Origin: Hemerocallis citrina
Lineage: Eukaryota; Streptophyta; Magnoliopsida; Asparagales; Asphodelaceae
Assembly (NCBI GenBank): GCA_017893485.1
Contig: CM030361.1
Span: forward strand, 306,929,224-306,993,223
Reading direction: 5' to 3'
DNA: 64,000 bases
The position numbers were made by a program, and so were the translations under genes. The notes under the pieces are model-generated. The model was not told the origin of the DNA. It ran no database searches and saw only the letters and a program-made list of their open reading frames with translations. Position 1 is the stretch's first letter. Every line of letters begins with the position of its first letter. Positions 34,013 through 44,499 of the stretch are shown here, in pieces.

Positions 34013-34566
34013 GTGTATAAAAGTGTATTATATCTATATATTATGCTAATAGAAGAGAGAGTGTACCCCTCTCTAATTTCTCTATTTTGAAATAGAAAAA
34101 GAAGAATAAAACAAGATGTTTACGTGCAAACCGCACAAAAAATCAACAAAACTCCATCATTGCACCCACATGCCGCGTCATCTTCATCTCCACCCTCAGC
34201 AGAAAAAAAACCCCAAATCCAGACCCTCACATCCCTCTCGCTCCCCCCCTCCTCCTCACCCCGCATGCCGCTCGCCGCACTCACGCAGCCCTTTCCTCCT
34301 CACGCTGCATACTGCTTGCCGCACTCATTTAACTCCCTCCACTTCACGCCGCACACCGCTCATCACGCCGCCCGCCGCTTTCCAAGCAATGGAGACTCTC
34401 TACACATATTTTAATTTCTTAATTAGAAGATGAAATTAAAAGATTAGCAGATCTCTCAACCATCTTCTCCAATTGTCATATTCTTCAACCCATTTCCTCC
34501 ATTTCGATGCTTAGTTCTTCATCTCCCTCATCAATTGCCCTCATTCTCAGACCGGAGCACCCCCTC
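34009..34566. other. CT/CCGC-rich leader-like sequence
   Basis: A C-rich block (34180-34390) with recurring GCCGC and CACGCCGC words, then CT-rich sequence running into the hAT-2 insertion. It continues at 37947 after the element. It looks like the 5' leader of a plant gene, but the short open frames through it (34116-34433) are low-complexity and not convincing. Confidence 0.3.
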
Positions 34567-37500
34567 TAGGGTTGGAAAACGGGTCGAACAGGCCGGGTTG
34601 GGTCGAACCCATCCGGGTTGGAATCCAACTAGGGCGGATTCGGGTCGGATCTAAGTGGCAACCGGGCCAGGTCGGAACTGCAAAAACTCGACCTGCCCAA
34701 CCCGTGAACCCATTCGGGTCCGGGTAGGGTCGGGTCGGGTCGTGTGTTGGCCCGTCTAATTTTTTTTTAACTTAAAAAAATATAATTTTAATAATAATAA
34801 AAAAAGTAATAATAATAATAATAATAATAATCAAAGAGTGAAATTGCCAAAAAAAATGTATATATTATTAATATGATTTCAACTTATACAAGTATCTTAA
34901 TTTGTAATAAGAAATAAAGATTTTCTACAAATTTATTTTATACAATAACAAATTTCTTCGATACAATTTCAATTTTCTTCAATTATCCGAATTTTTTATA
35001 ACAAACAAAGATTTTATACAATTTTTTATACATTTACAATTTTTTTCAATTTGTTGGTCTTCAATTTATTGTTGTTGTTGTTGGTCTTCAATTCTTCATG
35101 TTGGTTGCTATTGTTGTTGTTGTTCTTCTGGCGAGTTTCTTCCAGTTGTAGACGTGTCTAACCCTTCTCCTTGAGTACTATCTTCGTCCTTAATCTAGTC
35201 TTCCGTGCAGACGAGTATCTCCAACGATTGTGGCTTCAAACGGTTCTTGTAATTGGTTAGAACCATGTCACTTGTAGAAAATGCACTTTCTGAAGCAACT
35301 GTAGAGACATGAGGAGTTAGTAACCATTGTAAAATATCTAGTGAAGAAATAAAACTTTCAGAATCTCGATGATTATACCAATGTAATTCATTTGGTTGAT
35401 TAGTCCTAGATTTTTTGATTAAATTTTTGCAAGTAAATTAAATGTTGCATCATCTAACTTGTTCTTACCTTTATCTATATAAGTAGCAGAAGAAGAAGTA
35501 ACTAAATTAGTAGTATTATTAGATGAAAAACTTCTATCATAAAAATCATACAAGTTATTTGATGTCGCTTCAAATTTAGCTAAAAATATTCCGCAATCAA
35601 TTTCAGATTCATCTTCCCCAAGTAAAGTAAAAAATATTTCAATCAAACTCTTCTTACCTTCTAATTTGATACGAGGATCCATCACACTAGCAATACAATA
35701 CAACATAGGCGAAGGATTAAAATACTTTAAAAATTTGGTGTATGCAGGTTTCACAATATGACCAATAAAAGCATCATCGATCATTTCTTTAAAAGTTTTC
35801 ATCATAGTAACTATTGAAATAAAAGTTCTACGAGAAGTAGATTCACAAGATTTTGAAAATTTGAAAGTTGCGGTTTTATAAGGTTCTAAAAATGTTAACA
35901 AAGATTCGGCATAAAACCAAGTTTGGAGAGTCATTTCAAAATTTGGCATATTTTTTGCCATACAAAAATTATTTATACATACTTTATATTCAGTAACAAC
36001 ATGTAGCAAATCAAAATTAGAGTTCCGTCGGTATTTAACATCATTTGGAAATTTTCTAAAATGTAAATTTTTTAGCCTACACCAAGCTTTCCATTCTTAA
36101 AATATAGGGCCACTTAATGCAATAAAATTTACACAATTTCTAATGTTAACTATATATGGTTCGGCTATTTTTAATGCATCTTGAACACATAAATTTAAAA
36201 TATGACATGCACATCTAACATGAAAAATATTGTCAGATGGAGGGTTTAATACGGTTTTTAATATACTAATTGATGCATTGTTGTTAAATCCATAATCAAA
36301 ACTTATACACACATTTTTATCATGAATATAAAAAACATCACAAATTTCTAAAATACGATTTGCAATTTTATTACCACATGGGGATAGTACAACGCAGCAA
36401 GTGATATGATCCTTTTTTGAATAATTCAATCACTGTCGATCCAATGAAAAGTTATTCCCATCATTGGAATATTGTTGCAACCCGTCCAACAATCGGAAAT
36501 TAAAGAAACTCTACAAGTTAAACCCCCATAAAATGGCAATCAAAGCTTCTTTCATTTCTTTGTATATTTTAAAACAATCAGACTTCAAAGTATTCCTATG
36601 GATTCTTTTAAAATGTGGGTTTAAGGCGGTTTGATTAAAAGTTTCTAAGTCCCTACTCTCAGAATAGGAAAATGGTAACTCTTCCTTGATTACTAGTCGG
36701 GCCATTTCCCGATGAATAAGTTCGGGATCATAAGAATGGCTATCAACTACACCGGTCCTAGGGTAGATTTTTTGTTGACCGGGTAGGTATACAAGAAGTT
36801 CTTTGTGTACATTTTGGATATGTCGTTTTATTGTACTCATCCCCTCACCCTTCTTCCATTTGTATGATTTCGAACATGTTTTACAAATTTTGATACCTAC
36901 ACCTGGATTTTCTTTGTCCGGAATATAATCATAAAATTTGTACAAATAACTAGTATCCCCTTTAGTTTTTCTACTACTACCCGGTTGTGTTGTTTCGGTG
37001 TTTGTGGTTCTTCTTCTATGTCTATATCTCCTACAAACTCATCGTGTGTACCAATGTGTTGGATCGTAGGGTACTCTTCGACAGGCTCATTTTGTGAGAC
37101 AATTGGAGGCCTACGAGAAGTGTAGGTGGAATCTTTTCCACTTTGGCTACGGACGCTACCTCCTGATCTAGACATGTTGATATAGTAGTGTATGTGACAA
37201 AATTAAATACAATCTAGGCGAGATAAGTTATTTTAAAAAAAATTAGAAAACATAAGAAGGTTGTGATAGAGAATATAAAAAAACAATAAACAAATATGAT
37301 AAAAAAAAAATTATAACTACAAAAAATATCAAGACAATAAGAGGGTTGTGAAATTTTGATACCGTACTTCTCGGATACTTGTATATAGAAGTCCGGACTT
37401 GTATATAGATAGAAAGAGAGCTTAATTATTGGAGCCTTGGAGGAGTTGAAGACTTGAAGACGTAGTTGAATGTTGAATTCGATACGATCAGAATTTGTCG

Positions 37501-37946
37501 CTTCTATATTGCTAGCTTCTTTGTTGACAAAATTTCAAAAAACTGAGATTGAATTGAGTAGTAGTAGTAGAGAGAGTAAGAAAAGAAGGTGTAAATTTTT
37601 TTAATTGGGTTTAAAGGGTATTTATAGGGGGGAAAAAACCAAAAAAATGGCTATAACAGCCATTGGCATGTTATCTGCCGTTGGATCCGCGGGTTGAACG
37701 TTTGGCCCATACGGGTCTAACGGTTCAAAAAATGCGGGTCGACCCGCGGGTTGGTGCGCGAGTTTGACACTGTTCATCAGGTTCACGGGCCAGGTTCAAC
37801 GGGTTGGAAACCGTTATTTGACTACCCGGATCGATCCGCTTAGACTCGCGGGTTCAACCCATATCCGAACCGTATTTTAACGGGCCGGGTTTGGCGAGCG
37901 GATCGCAGGCGGGTCGTGGGTCAGCCCGGCCCGGTTGCCATCCCTA
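34567..37946 (-). mobile_element. hAT-2, full-length hAT transposon, 3.38 kb
   Basis: The ends TAGGGTTGGAAAACGGG and (inverted) TAGGGATGGCAACCGGG are flanked by the perfect 8-bp direct repeat ACCCCCTC (34559-34566 and 37947-37954), the hAT signature. Both ends carry GC-rich subterminal arrays of GGGTCGG/CGGGTTGG and their complements (34590-34760 and 37670-37930), likely transposase-binding repeats. The transposase on the minus strand is broken, so the element is no longer autonomous. Confidence 0.93.
35200..37175 (-). pseudogene. hAT-2 transposase (BED finger, core, hATC)
   Basis: From right to left on the minus strand: an N-terminal Ser/Glu-rich region starting MSRSGGSVRSQSG (36897-37175); a BED zinc finger with CKTCSKSYKWKKG and MSTIKRHIQNVHKELL (36790-36945); the N-terminal core ELIHREMARLVIKEELPFS; VRCACHILNLCVQDALK near 36160-36215; the helical insertion; PSPMLYCIASVMDPRIKLEG near 35655-35715; and hATC with LTPHVSTVASESAFST and SLEILVCTED near 35200-35320. 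Frame changes near 36930, 36500 and 36050 and stops near 35415 and 35205 break it. It is related to hAT-1 along its length but clearly a different copy. Confidence 0.9.
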
Positions 37947-38016
37947 ACCCCCTCTCGAACTTCTCCACTACCCATTTCCCAGTTTTCGAATTGGTGCTCG
38001 TTTCATAGCTTTGCGT

Positions 38017-38061
38017 ATGAGCTCAACTGAGTCTGAATCGAGCTCAATCCCTTCTGCCGTG
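38017..38061 (+). CDS. Possible first exon of a host gene (15 codons)
   Basis: Beyond hAT-2 the CT-rich leader leads to an ATG at 38017 that opens MSSTESESSSIPSAV and is followed by a good splice donor, GGTAAGTG, at 38062. The sequence before it, read across the excised hAT-2, would be a plausible leader. No second exon could be identified in the following AT-rich 2.7 kb, which is filled with MITEs. Treat it as a hint only. Confidence 0.2.
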
Positions 38062-38837
38062 GTAAGTGTTTTTTAAATTTTAATGATTAATTTAAGGAGT
38101 TTTGAGTTTGTTAGAGGTATAGAGTTTGTGGGTTTGATGTTGAAAATTTGGAGGGAGGGGGGGTGGGGGGATTTTGTGTTATGATGCTATCTAGTTTTGG
38201 TGTTTGATAGAATGCGTTATGTGTAATTATGGGGTGGATGAAAATGAGAATGGTGATTGGGAATTTGATTTGATCATCATAAGATTAGTTGTTCATGCCT
38301 TCATTGGGTTCAGAAATCGTGTTTTGATGGGGAGTTCTTTGTTGACAGTGTTGGGGGCGCTTGAATTTTTATAGGAGCTAATTTGTTAGCATTTATTATA
38401 CTTTGTACTATAATATATGCTCATGTGAGGAAGCTTAGTAATTACAATAAGAATGATATTCATAAGTTTATCCCAATTCTTTCTATTTTTTTGAGAAATT
38501 CTATATAATTTTATGAGTCCCTCAAATCTTATTTAGGCTGTGCAATTTGCACATTGTAACACTAGTATATAACTATGATAGTGTATATATATACTATATA
38601 CATAAATGTATACAATATACATAAATATATATATTATATATATACACTATTATATATGCAAATTTGGAGGAAAAATGGAAGAAGATTGGTGATTAGATAT
38701 ATGGCAATTGCCATTTTGTTTGCCAAATTTAAGGAAATTTTTTTTGACAATTCTCATGTTTGACAACCCAAATAGGAGGTGAATGCAGAGGGTATTTCTC
38801 ATTTGTTTTGCTAAATATGAATATGAAAACTCATTTA
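38062..38837. other. AT-rich sequence, intron-like, no gene seen
   Basis: Low-complexity AT-rich DNA with a G-run at 38150-38170 and a TATATA/TATACA-rich tract at 38575-38655. No coding region, repeat boundary or RNA gene is recognisable. Confidence 0.5.
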
Positions 38838-39477
38838 TGATTTTTTTAAAAATTTATGCCATTTTTCTAAACTATTTGTAGAAAGGCGACAATTGCTAAA
38901 CTAATTGCGCTCGGGGACTCAACAACTAAACTCGCCGTTCCCAACAGCGAGCTTAGTTATTTCATGCTCGCCATTTGGAACAGCGGGCCTAGTTTTATTT
39001 TTTGGAGAAACTAGACGTTCCCAACGGCGATTGTAATTCAAAATTAGCAAATACGACTTGTTGTTCCCAACAACGAGATTATTTATACTAGACTCGCTGT
39101 TGAGAATAACGATGTTCTTTGAAATTCCATAGAAAGTGAAACTCTGTGCTGAACTTGGTGAATTTTCAAAATAATTCATCAAATTTATTTTTTATAACTA
39201 AACTCGCCGTTGGGGACAACGAGTCTAATGTATAATATCTTCCCGTTGGGAACAACGAGTCTTGTTTGGAAATTTTGAACTAAACTCGACATTGAAAACA
39301 GCGAGTTTCTAAATAATTATATAATAGAACTAGGTTCTCTGCTCTCAACGGTAAGTACGAAATAACTAAGCTCGCTGTTTAGAACTAAAAATTTAGTTAT
39401 TGAGCTTTCGAGCACAATAGCTTGGCAACTGTTCTATCTGTAAATAGTTTCCGAAAATACATAAATAAATAAAAATC
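38838..39477. mobile_element. Long-TIR (Mutator-like?) element with an array of CTCGCC..GCGAG palindromes
   Basis: Terminal inverted repeats of about 100 bases start GATTTTT and end AAAAATC; inside them AACTATTTGTAGAAAGGC at the left pairs with the complement of ACTGTTCTATCTGTAAATAG at the right. The flanks CTCATTTA and CTAATTTA could be an 8-9 bp target duplication with one mismatch, which would fit a Mutator-like MITE. Between the arms lie about nine variants of the 21-bp palindrome ACTCGCCGTT-N-AACAGCGAGT (38929, 38969, 39014, 39057, 39096, 39203, 39241, 39285, 39370). It has no transposase frame. Confidence 0.7.
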
Positions 39478-39813
39478 TCTAATTTAACATCATGGATGTA
39501 TCTCATGTCACACTCTCCCTCCCTCCCATTTGTCTCTTACCTCTCAAACGTTTCTCTCTCCATTCTCTTCAAGAGAGAGGTAAATGGACATGACATTGAT
39601 GACGATGATGATGATGCTATGATGACAACTGGAATAAATACCTTTATAGAAGTATCAATGGCTCACAATTTTTTTTTTGTTGTCCATTGCACATAATTAA
39701 AATTGGGTAAATTTAAAGTTATCGCAGGTTTTACGAGTTTATAGTTATCAAATTTCTTTTTTTTTCTTTGCAATTTAGCAATCTTTTGGTCAAATTTAAT
39801 TGTGGTTTGGTTA
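39478..39813. other. Spacer, no gene seen
   Basis: CT-rich stretch (39510-39580) then AT-rich sequence with a GATGACGATGATGATGATG run. Nothing else recognisable. Confidence 0.5.
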
Positions 39814-40492
39814 GAGCATCTGTAGTCGTTTATGCTAAAATTATCCATATATGGATAAATAGAAATAGAAATTTCGATTACGCTGCACTCGTCGAGAGCT
39901 ATTTTTTAGCAATCAATACTATAATATTAAGCGACGGCACATGAAGTGCCGGAGTGGACGTCGCTGTCATTCGAGAGAGAGGAAAAAAAAAAATCACAAC
40001 CCCTAGGGACGGACGGCACATCATGTGCCGTCCAAGCCCATATGGGGTGGCAGCCAATAGAAAACAATTCATTAATTATAAAAATCAATTCATTAATTAC
40101 AAAAACAATTCATTAATTACAAAAAAATTTTAAAAAATTACGAAAACATTTCGAAAATTGCAAAAAAAATTTAAAAATTGCAAAAAAAACCAGAAAATAC
40201 AAAAACCTCCGGACGGCACTTCAAGTGCCGTCCAAGGATTTCGGATGGCGAATTCGTTTTTTTCAAACGGACGGCACTTCAAGTGCTGTCTGACGATTAT
40301 AATATTATTTTTTCCGTGGGACAGCGCTTCGAACACCGTCCCTCACTTATCGATAAATGCTATATCGATTCTCATTCATAGCAATCTACTGTAGCGATTT
40401 ATCAATAATATCGATATATAGCAAACGACTGCAGCTGCTTTTTAAACCAAATATCGATATTATCGTTATATAGCAAACGACTACAGATGCTC
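39814..40492. mobile_element. MITE-2, PIF/Harbinger-like, same family as MITE-1
   Basis: Ends GAGCATCTGTAGTCG and CGACTACAGATGCTC are inverted copies, and the flanks are TTA on both sides (39811-39813 and 40493-40495), a perfect TWA target duplication. Subterminal words such as ATCCATATATGGATAAAT are shared with MITE-1. Five internal palindromes built on GACGGCAC...GTGCCGTC are seen near 39934, 40015, 40211, 40268 and 40318, some decayed. Confidence 0.9.
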
Positions 40493-40621
40493 TTACCTCA
40501 GCCAAAATGCTTCTTATTTTTCTTTTCTGCCTAATTTATTCTTACACTTACTGTTTAATTATATATTTTCTTTCTTTTTTATCTAATATATCTCACTAAT
40601 AACGGTTAGTATTTAATAGTA

Positions 40622-40894
40622 GTAGTAATTTACACATGCGAAGCACGTCTTAATAATTATATATATTTTTTAAAGTAAAAATTTTGACATAGTCTGGTAT
40701 CGAATCTGAGACCTCTTTTATATTAGTTATACACGAACAATGCACGTCTTAATAATATTTTTTTAAAAATAAAAACTCTGATGTAGTAAGGACTCGAACC
40801 TGAAACCTCCTTTATATTAGTTATATACGTGTATCACACGAGTTGATAGATTGACAAATGATACAAAGGCCTTCTCCCATTATAATATTAGAGA
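40622..40894 (-). mobile_element. Small non-autonomous Helitron (decayed 3' end)
   Basis: On the minus strand it begins A|TCTCTAATATTATAATGGGA at 40894, the typical plant Helitron 5' end next to A. It holds two tandem units containing ATAACTAATATAAAGGAGGT and finishes with GACGTGCTTCGCATGTGTAA, a short hairpin just before the end. The terminal CTAG has changed to CTAC. It is the same family as the better preserved Helitron at 54561-54891. Confidence 0.7.
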
Positions 40895-40941
40895 TTTGAA
40901 TATATATTAAAAAAATTAAACAAAACTATGATAATGATGAT

Positions 40942-41555
40942 GGTAAAAATCGCAGCAGATCAGAGCCTTACGATCCTTGCACGGATCTCAAAGCATCTAC
41001 AGGCAGATTAGCCATCACAGGCCTATTTTACAGGCCCGGGCCCACTCCAAGACATGGGCTTTTCTCAAGCCCATAAAAAGTGACAGACTAGGCCCACAAA
41101 GAGAGACAACCAGCACATGATGGCTAGGAGTCTCATCTCTTATTCTCTCACAGGGATATCTTATCTCTTCAGGGGGGAGACATGAAAGATCCGACGGTCA
41201 CGATTCGGCTTCTAGAATGTCTCTCAGGTCTATAAATACTCCTCCCCCACCTCAATTTCCAGGTAATCAACAATTCTCCAGTTTTCACTCTCTTACTCTC
41301 TCTTTCTAGTTCTGACCTGAGCATCGGAGGGTCTATTGCCGGGGCCACACCCCGGTGTTTCAGACGTTTTTGCAGGTCTGTCGGCCGCATCATCCACCGT
41401 CCAATTCAGATCACAAGAGGTTAATCAACGGTCCAGATCCATTTTCAGGAGCCCTAACAGTTTATAACGGCCAGATTACAGGTTTGACTTTTAGTAGTGT
41501 CCTTCATTTATTAACTCACTATCTATTTGCTCCCACACCGAAATAAGCAGCAACA
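40942..41555 (+). repeat. Tat-2 5' LTR
   Basis: Lies directly before a Tat primer binding site and ends ...GCAGCAACA at 41555. A TATAAATA box at 41231-41238 is followed by CT-rich sequence and probable transcription start around 41265. The left limit (near GGTAAAAATCGCAGC) is a guess because no second copy was found in the window. Confidence 0.55.
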
Positions 41556-41557
41556 GA

Positions 41558-41575
41558 TTGGCGCCGTCTGTGGGA
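41558..41575 (+). promoter_or_regulatory. Tat-2 primer binding site
   Basis: TTGGCGCCGTCTGTGGGA, identical to the PBS region of Tat-1, with TGGCGCCGT matching the complement of the plant tRNA-Asp 3' end. Confidence 0.85.
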
Positions 41576-41603
41576 AATCACTACACAAGTCAAACTTTTC
41601 TCC

Positions 41604-43430
41604 ATGCCACCAAAACTGAGAGGGGCAGGCTCCAGCCGTCGCACCAACTCTCTTCGTCAGCAAACTCAGATTCCTCGAATGGATGATTAAATTCCTTCTT
41701 AACAGCAGCCCCTGGAGCTTAATCACGCTCTTGTCAACGGAGAGGCACCGGGGGGCTCTCGACAGAACCGTCCTGAACAGCATCCTCACAACGACCACGT
41801 CTCGGTCCACAACGCCTCGACTGATTCAATGGCTACACGAGGTCCACGGGGATCTAAAAATCTCAACCAAATTGAAGGCAACCTGCGAATAAAGCTGAAT
41901 AAGAGGCGTGCCCGATTTGAGGCCTCCCGTTCAGGACATCAAGCAAGCCAGAGAGCCCAACCTTCTAGACAAGTATCAAGACAGTCCTCCTCTCACAGGG
42001 GGTAGCCAGCTAGGGGAAACCCAACACAGGATGATCAAAGGCAACCTGGGCAGAACAGAGATCGAAATGCACCGGTCACCAGGGCCGAGCTCGATCAATT
42101 CAAGCGTGACCTTCTCTATGCTCTCCAAGGAAGTCAAGCTCAGAGCCTTTCCCTGAACAAAGGATCCACTGACTCAATTGAATCCTAAAAGAAGGAAGAT
42201 TAAGTCCTCCGCTGAATCTAAGAGGTAGAGAAACGTCTCTAACAAATAAGGAATCAGGGGAGCCACTCCCACAAGGCTGACCGCCCTAGTCGACCTCCGT
42301 TCAGCCGAACTATTCTCGATGCACCTATTCCAAGGGGTTTCAAGGACCCTCAGTTCGAATCTTATGATGGGGAATCAAACCCGATAGACCATCGAGAGCT
42401 TTAAAATGCTCATGATGGTCTATAATGCCACCGACGCACTTATGTGTCGGACATTTCCCGCTACACTGAAAGGATCAGCTAGAAAATGGTATGCACGTCT
42501 GAAATCTGAGTCCATATTTTCCTTCGATCAGTTTGAAGAACTCTTCATCGCACACTTTGTTACTAGCCGGAGAACTGAAAAGACCAGCGTCTCCCTGCTA
42601 GAACTGAAGTAAAAAGATGGAGAATTGCTAAAAGACTTTGTCAAGCGATTCACAACGGAAGCAAGATCAATTTCCTCTCTAGACTCCTCAGTGGCGGCTG
42701 CCACTTTCCGCCACAACGTCAGGCACAAAGAGCTAAAAGCATCCATCGCCAATAGGCCGCCTCGCGATTTCACAGAGCTCCTAGAATGGAGTGAGAAGTA
42801 CATTAGAGTTGAGGAAGCCCTCAACCCTCCAGACAAGAAAGAATCACTCTCCGTGAACAAAAGGAAGAGTCCAACTGAGGAAATGCCCAAAAAGTTTCAG
42901 AAAAACGATGCAGGACTGCTCGCCCTCCTCCTCCGCCTCGCTTTGACAAGTTTTCTCCTCTAAATGCAAGCACATCCGCCATTTTCATGGCAGTAGAGAA
43001 AGATGGGATAGTCCGTCCTCCTCCCAGGATGACGACACTCGGCAAGAGAAGAGACAAAAGCCTATGGTGCACCTTTCACAAAGGCCACGGACATACAAGT
43101 GATAATTGCAAAGCCCTCAAACAAGAAATAGAAGATCTGATTCAGCGGGGCTACCTATCCCAGTTTGTCCAACGAAACAACAACGTTGAGAACCCTCCAC
43201 CACGGGGGGAAAACAAGCGTCCTGAAAGACCCTCGAAATCCAGGGACTCAGATCAAATGGCCATTTTGCACACCATCCATGGCAGGCCCATGGAGGGAGA
43301 TTCTAACTCCTCTTGTAAAGCTTTTGTAAGAGAGGTTAATTCAGTTCATAATACTCCATCCCCGAAGGGTTCGGGCCTCTCAGTCTCCTTCTCTAACAAA
43401 GATCTCGAGGGCATCAAAATGCCTCATTGA
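41604..43430 (+). pseudogene. Tat-2 gag with zinc finger, broken
   Basis: Starts MPPKLRGAGSSRRTN, comparable with the MPPRKVRSRGSNRG start of Tat-1, but stops soon (near 41688). The capsid-like domain is readable at 42330-42830 (TFPATLKGSARKWYARL; FDQFEELFIAHF; LLKDFVKRFTTEARSI). Basic KRKSPTEEMPKKFQKND follows and, after a frameshift near 42960, the finger CTFHKGHGHTSDNC at 43068-43110 (C-x2-H-x4-H-x4-C). Several stops and frameshifts (42188, 42405, 42610, 42960) make it non-functional. Confidence 0.85.
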
Positions 43431-43895
43431 GATGCACTAGTTATCAATCTAGGCATGGCAAAGCACGAGGTGCGACGTATTCTCATTGACAATGAAAGTT
43501 CCGTCAACATCTTGTTTATGGCCGCGTTCGATGCACTGAAGCTCTCTCGGGATCATCTCAAGCCAGTCAGCTATACCCTCCATGGTTTCTCGGGTGCACC
43601 GGTCCAAGTCGAGGGAATTGTCGCACTCGACGTAACAGTAGGGAAAGCACCGATAACTCGGACAGAGTCCTTAGATTTCGGGGTAGTCGATGTTAAATCC
43701 GCATACAATGCCATATTCGGCCGTCCAGGACTAGCCGCCTTTCACGCCGTTGCTTCCGCATTCCACATGAAAATGAAATTCCCAACAACAGCAGGCATAG
43801 GGCAAGTAGTAGGAAGCCAACAAGTGGCACGTGCATGCTACACTGCTACAATGGGGGGCTGGATTTTCCCTCTCCACGGTGAAGAACTACTATAG
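43431..43895 (+). pseudogene. Tat-2 aspartic protease
   Basis: In continuity with gag after a stop at 43428. The active-site region reads ILIDNESSVNILF, so DNE replaces the DNG of Tat-1: the glycine of the D-x-G-S motif is lost, suggesting an inactive enzyme. The flap and C-terminal half follow (YNAIFGRPGLAAFHAVAS; AFHMKMKFPT). The frame ends at 43895 and no polymerase domain follows. Confidence 0.85.
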
Positions 43896-44499
43896 GAAAA
43901 TGATTATTGTGTCACAAAGTCAGCAAGCAAGCTCGAAGCCGCGACACTAGGCAGCCAAACTAGAAATTTTTAGAATCGTCAAATAACTTCTTCCCAGCTC
44001 CAACCACATCCTCGCCAGAACCCAACAACTCTCTTAACTCCCTTATCCGAAGTCGCTCCACTCATTCATGATAAACAATCAATCTTGCCTAAGCACGTTA
44101 ATCCATCAGAGCATTCTGCTGCATCTAAGCACGGCGACGCGGGCATCCCCCAGAAATAGGCAAATACAGACAGGGTTTACCAAGTTGTTCACCTGACAGC
44201 TCACCAACTTGATGACCCGGGGGGTAGGGATGTGTCAGTAGGGAATTCAAGTGAACAATACCCTATGGAGCATAACGAGAGTGTTTGAAACACGCTCTCC
44301 TAAGTTATGCAAAATTTTTAAATTTTTTGTAATAAAGGCCAGCCACTAGAGCAACCATTTAGTATCTCTTTCAATAAGAACTGCCATTACTAAAGCGGTC
44401 AAGCATGTAATAAGGGCCAGCCATTAGAGCAGCCCCTCTAGTTTATTCTTCAATAAAGAGTAGCAAGTTTATTTCATTACATCTTGGTCAATTGAGCAA
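43896..44499 (+). other. Tat-2 pol deletion junction and start of the 3' region
   Basis: Broken frames without a reverse-transcriptase, RNase H or integrase motif, then a purine-rich spot CCGGGGGGTAGGGATG (44218-44232). A near-perfect hairpin CGAGAGTGTTTGAAACACGC... lies at 44276-44300. After it, GGCCAGCCACTAGAGCA occurs twice (about 44337 and 44418) in AT-rich spacer. This is the equivalent of 20101-20324 in Tat-1. Confidence 0.6.

Noticed and set aside
34116..34433. Pro/Ser/His-rich frames as a plant gene
   Set aside because: Two overlapping frames over a CCGC-rich stretch, low complexity, no domain, and no splice structure that joins them to the 38017 ATG.
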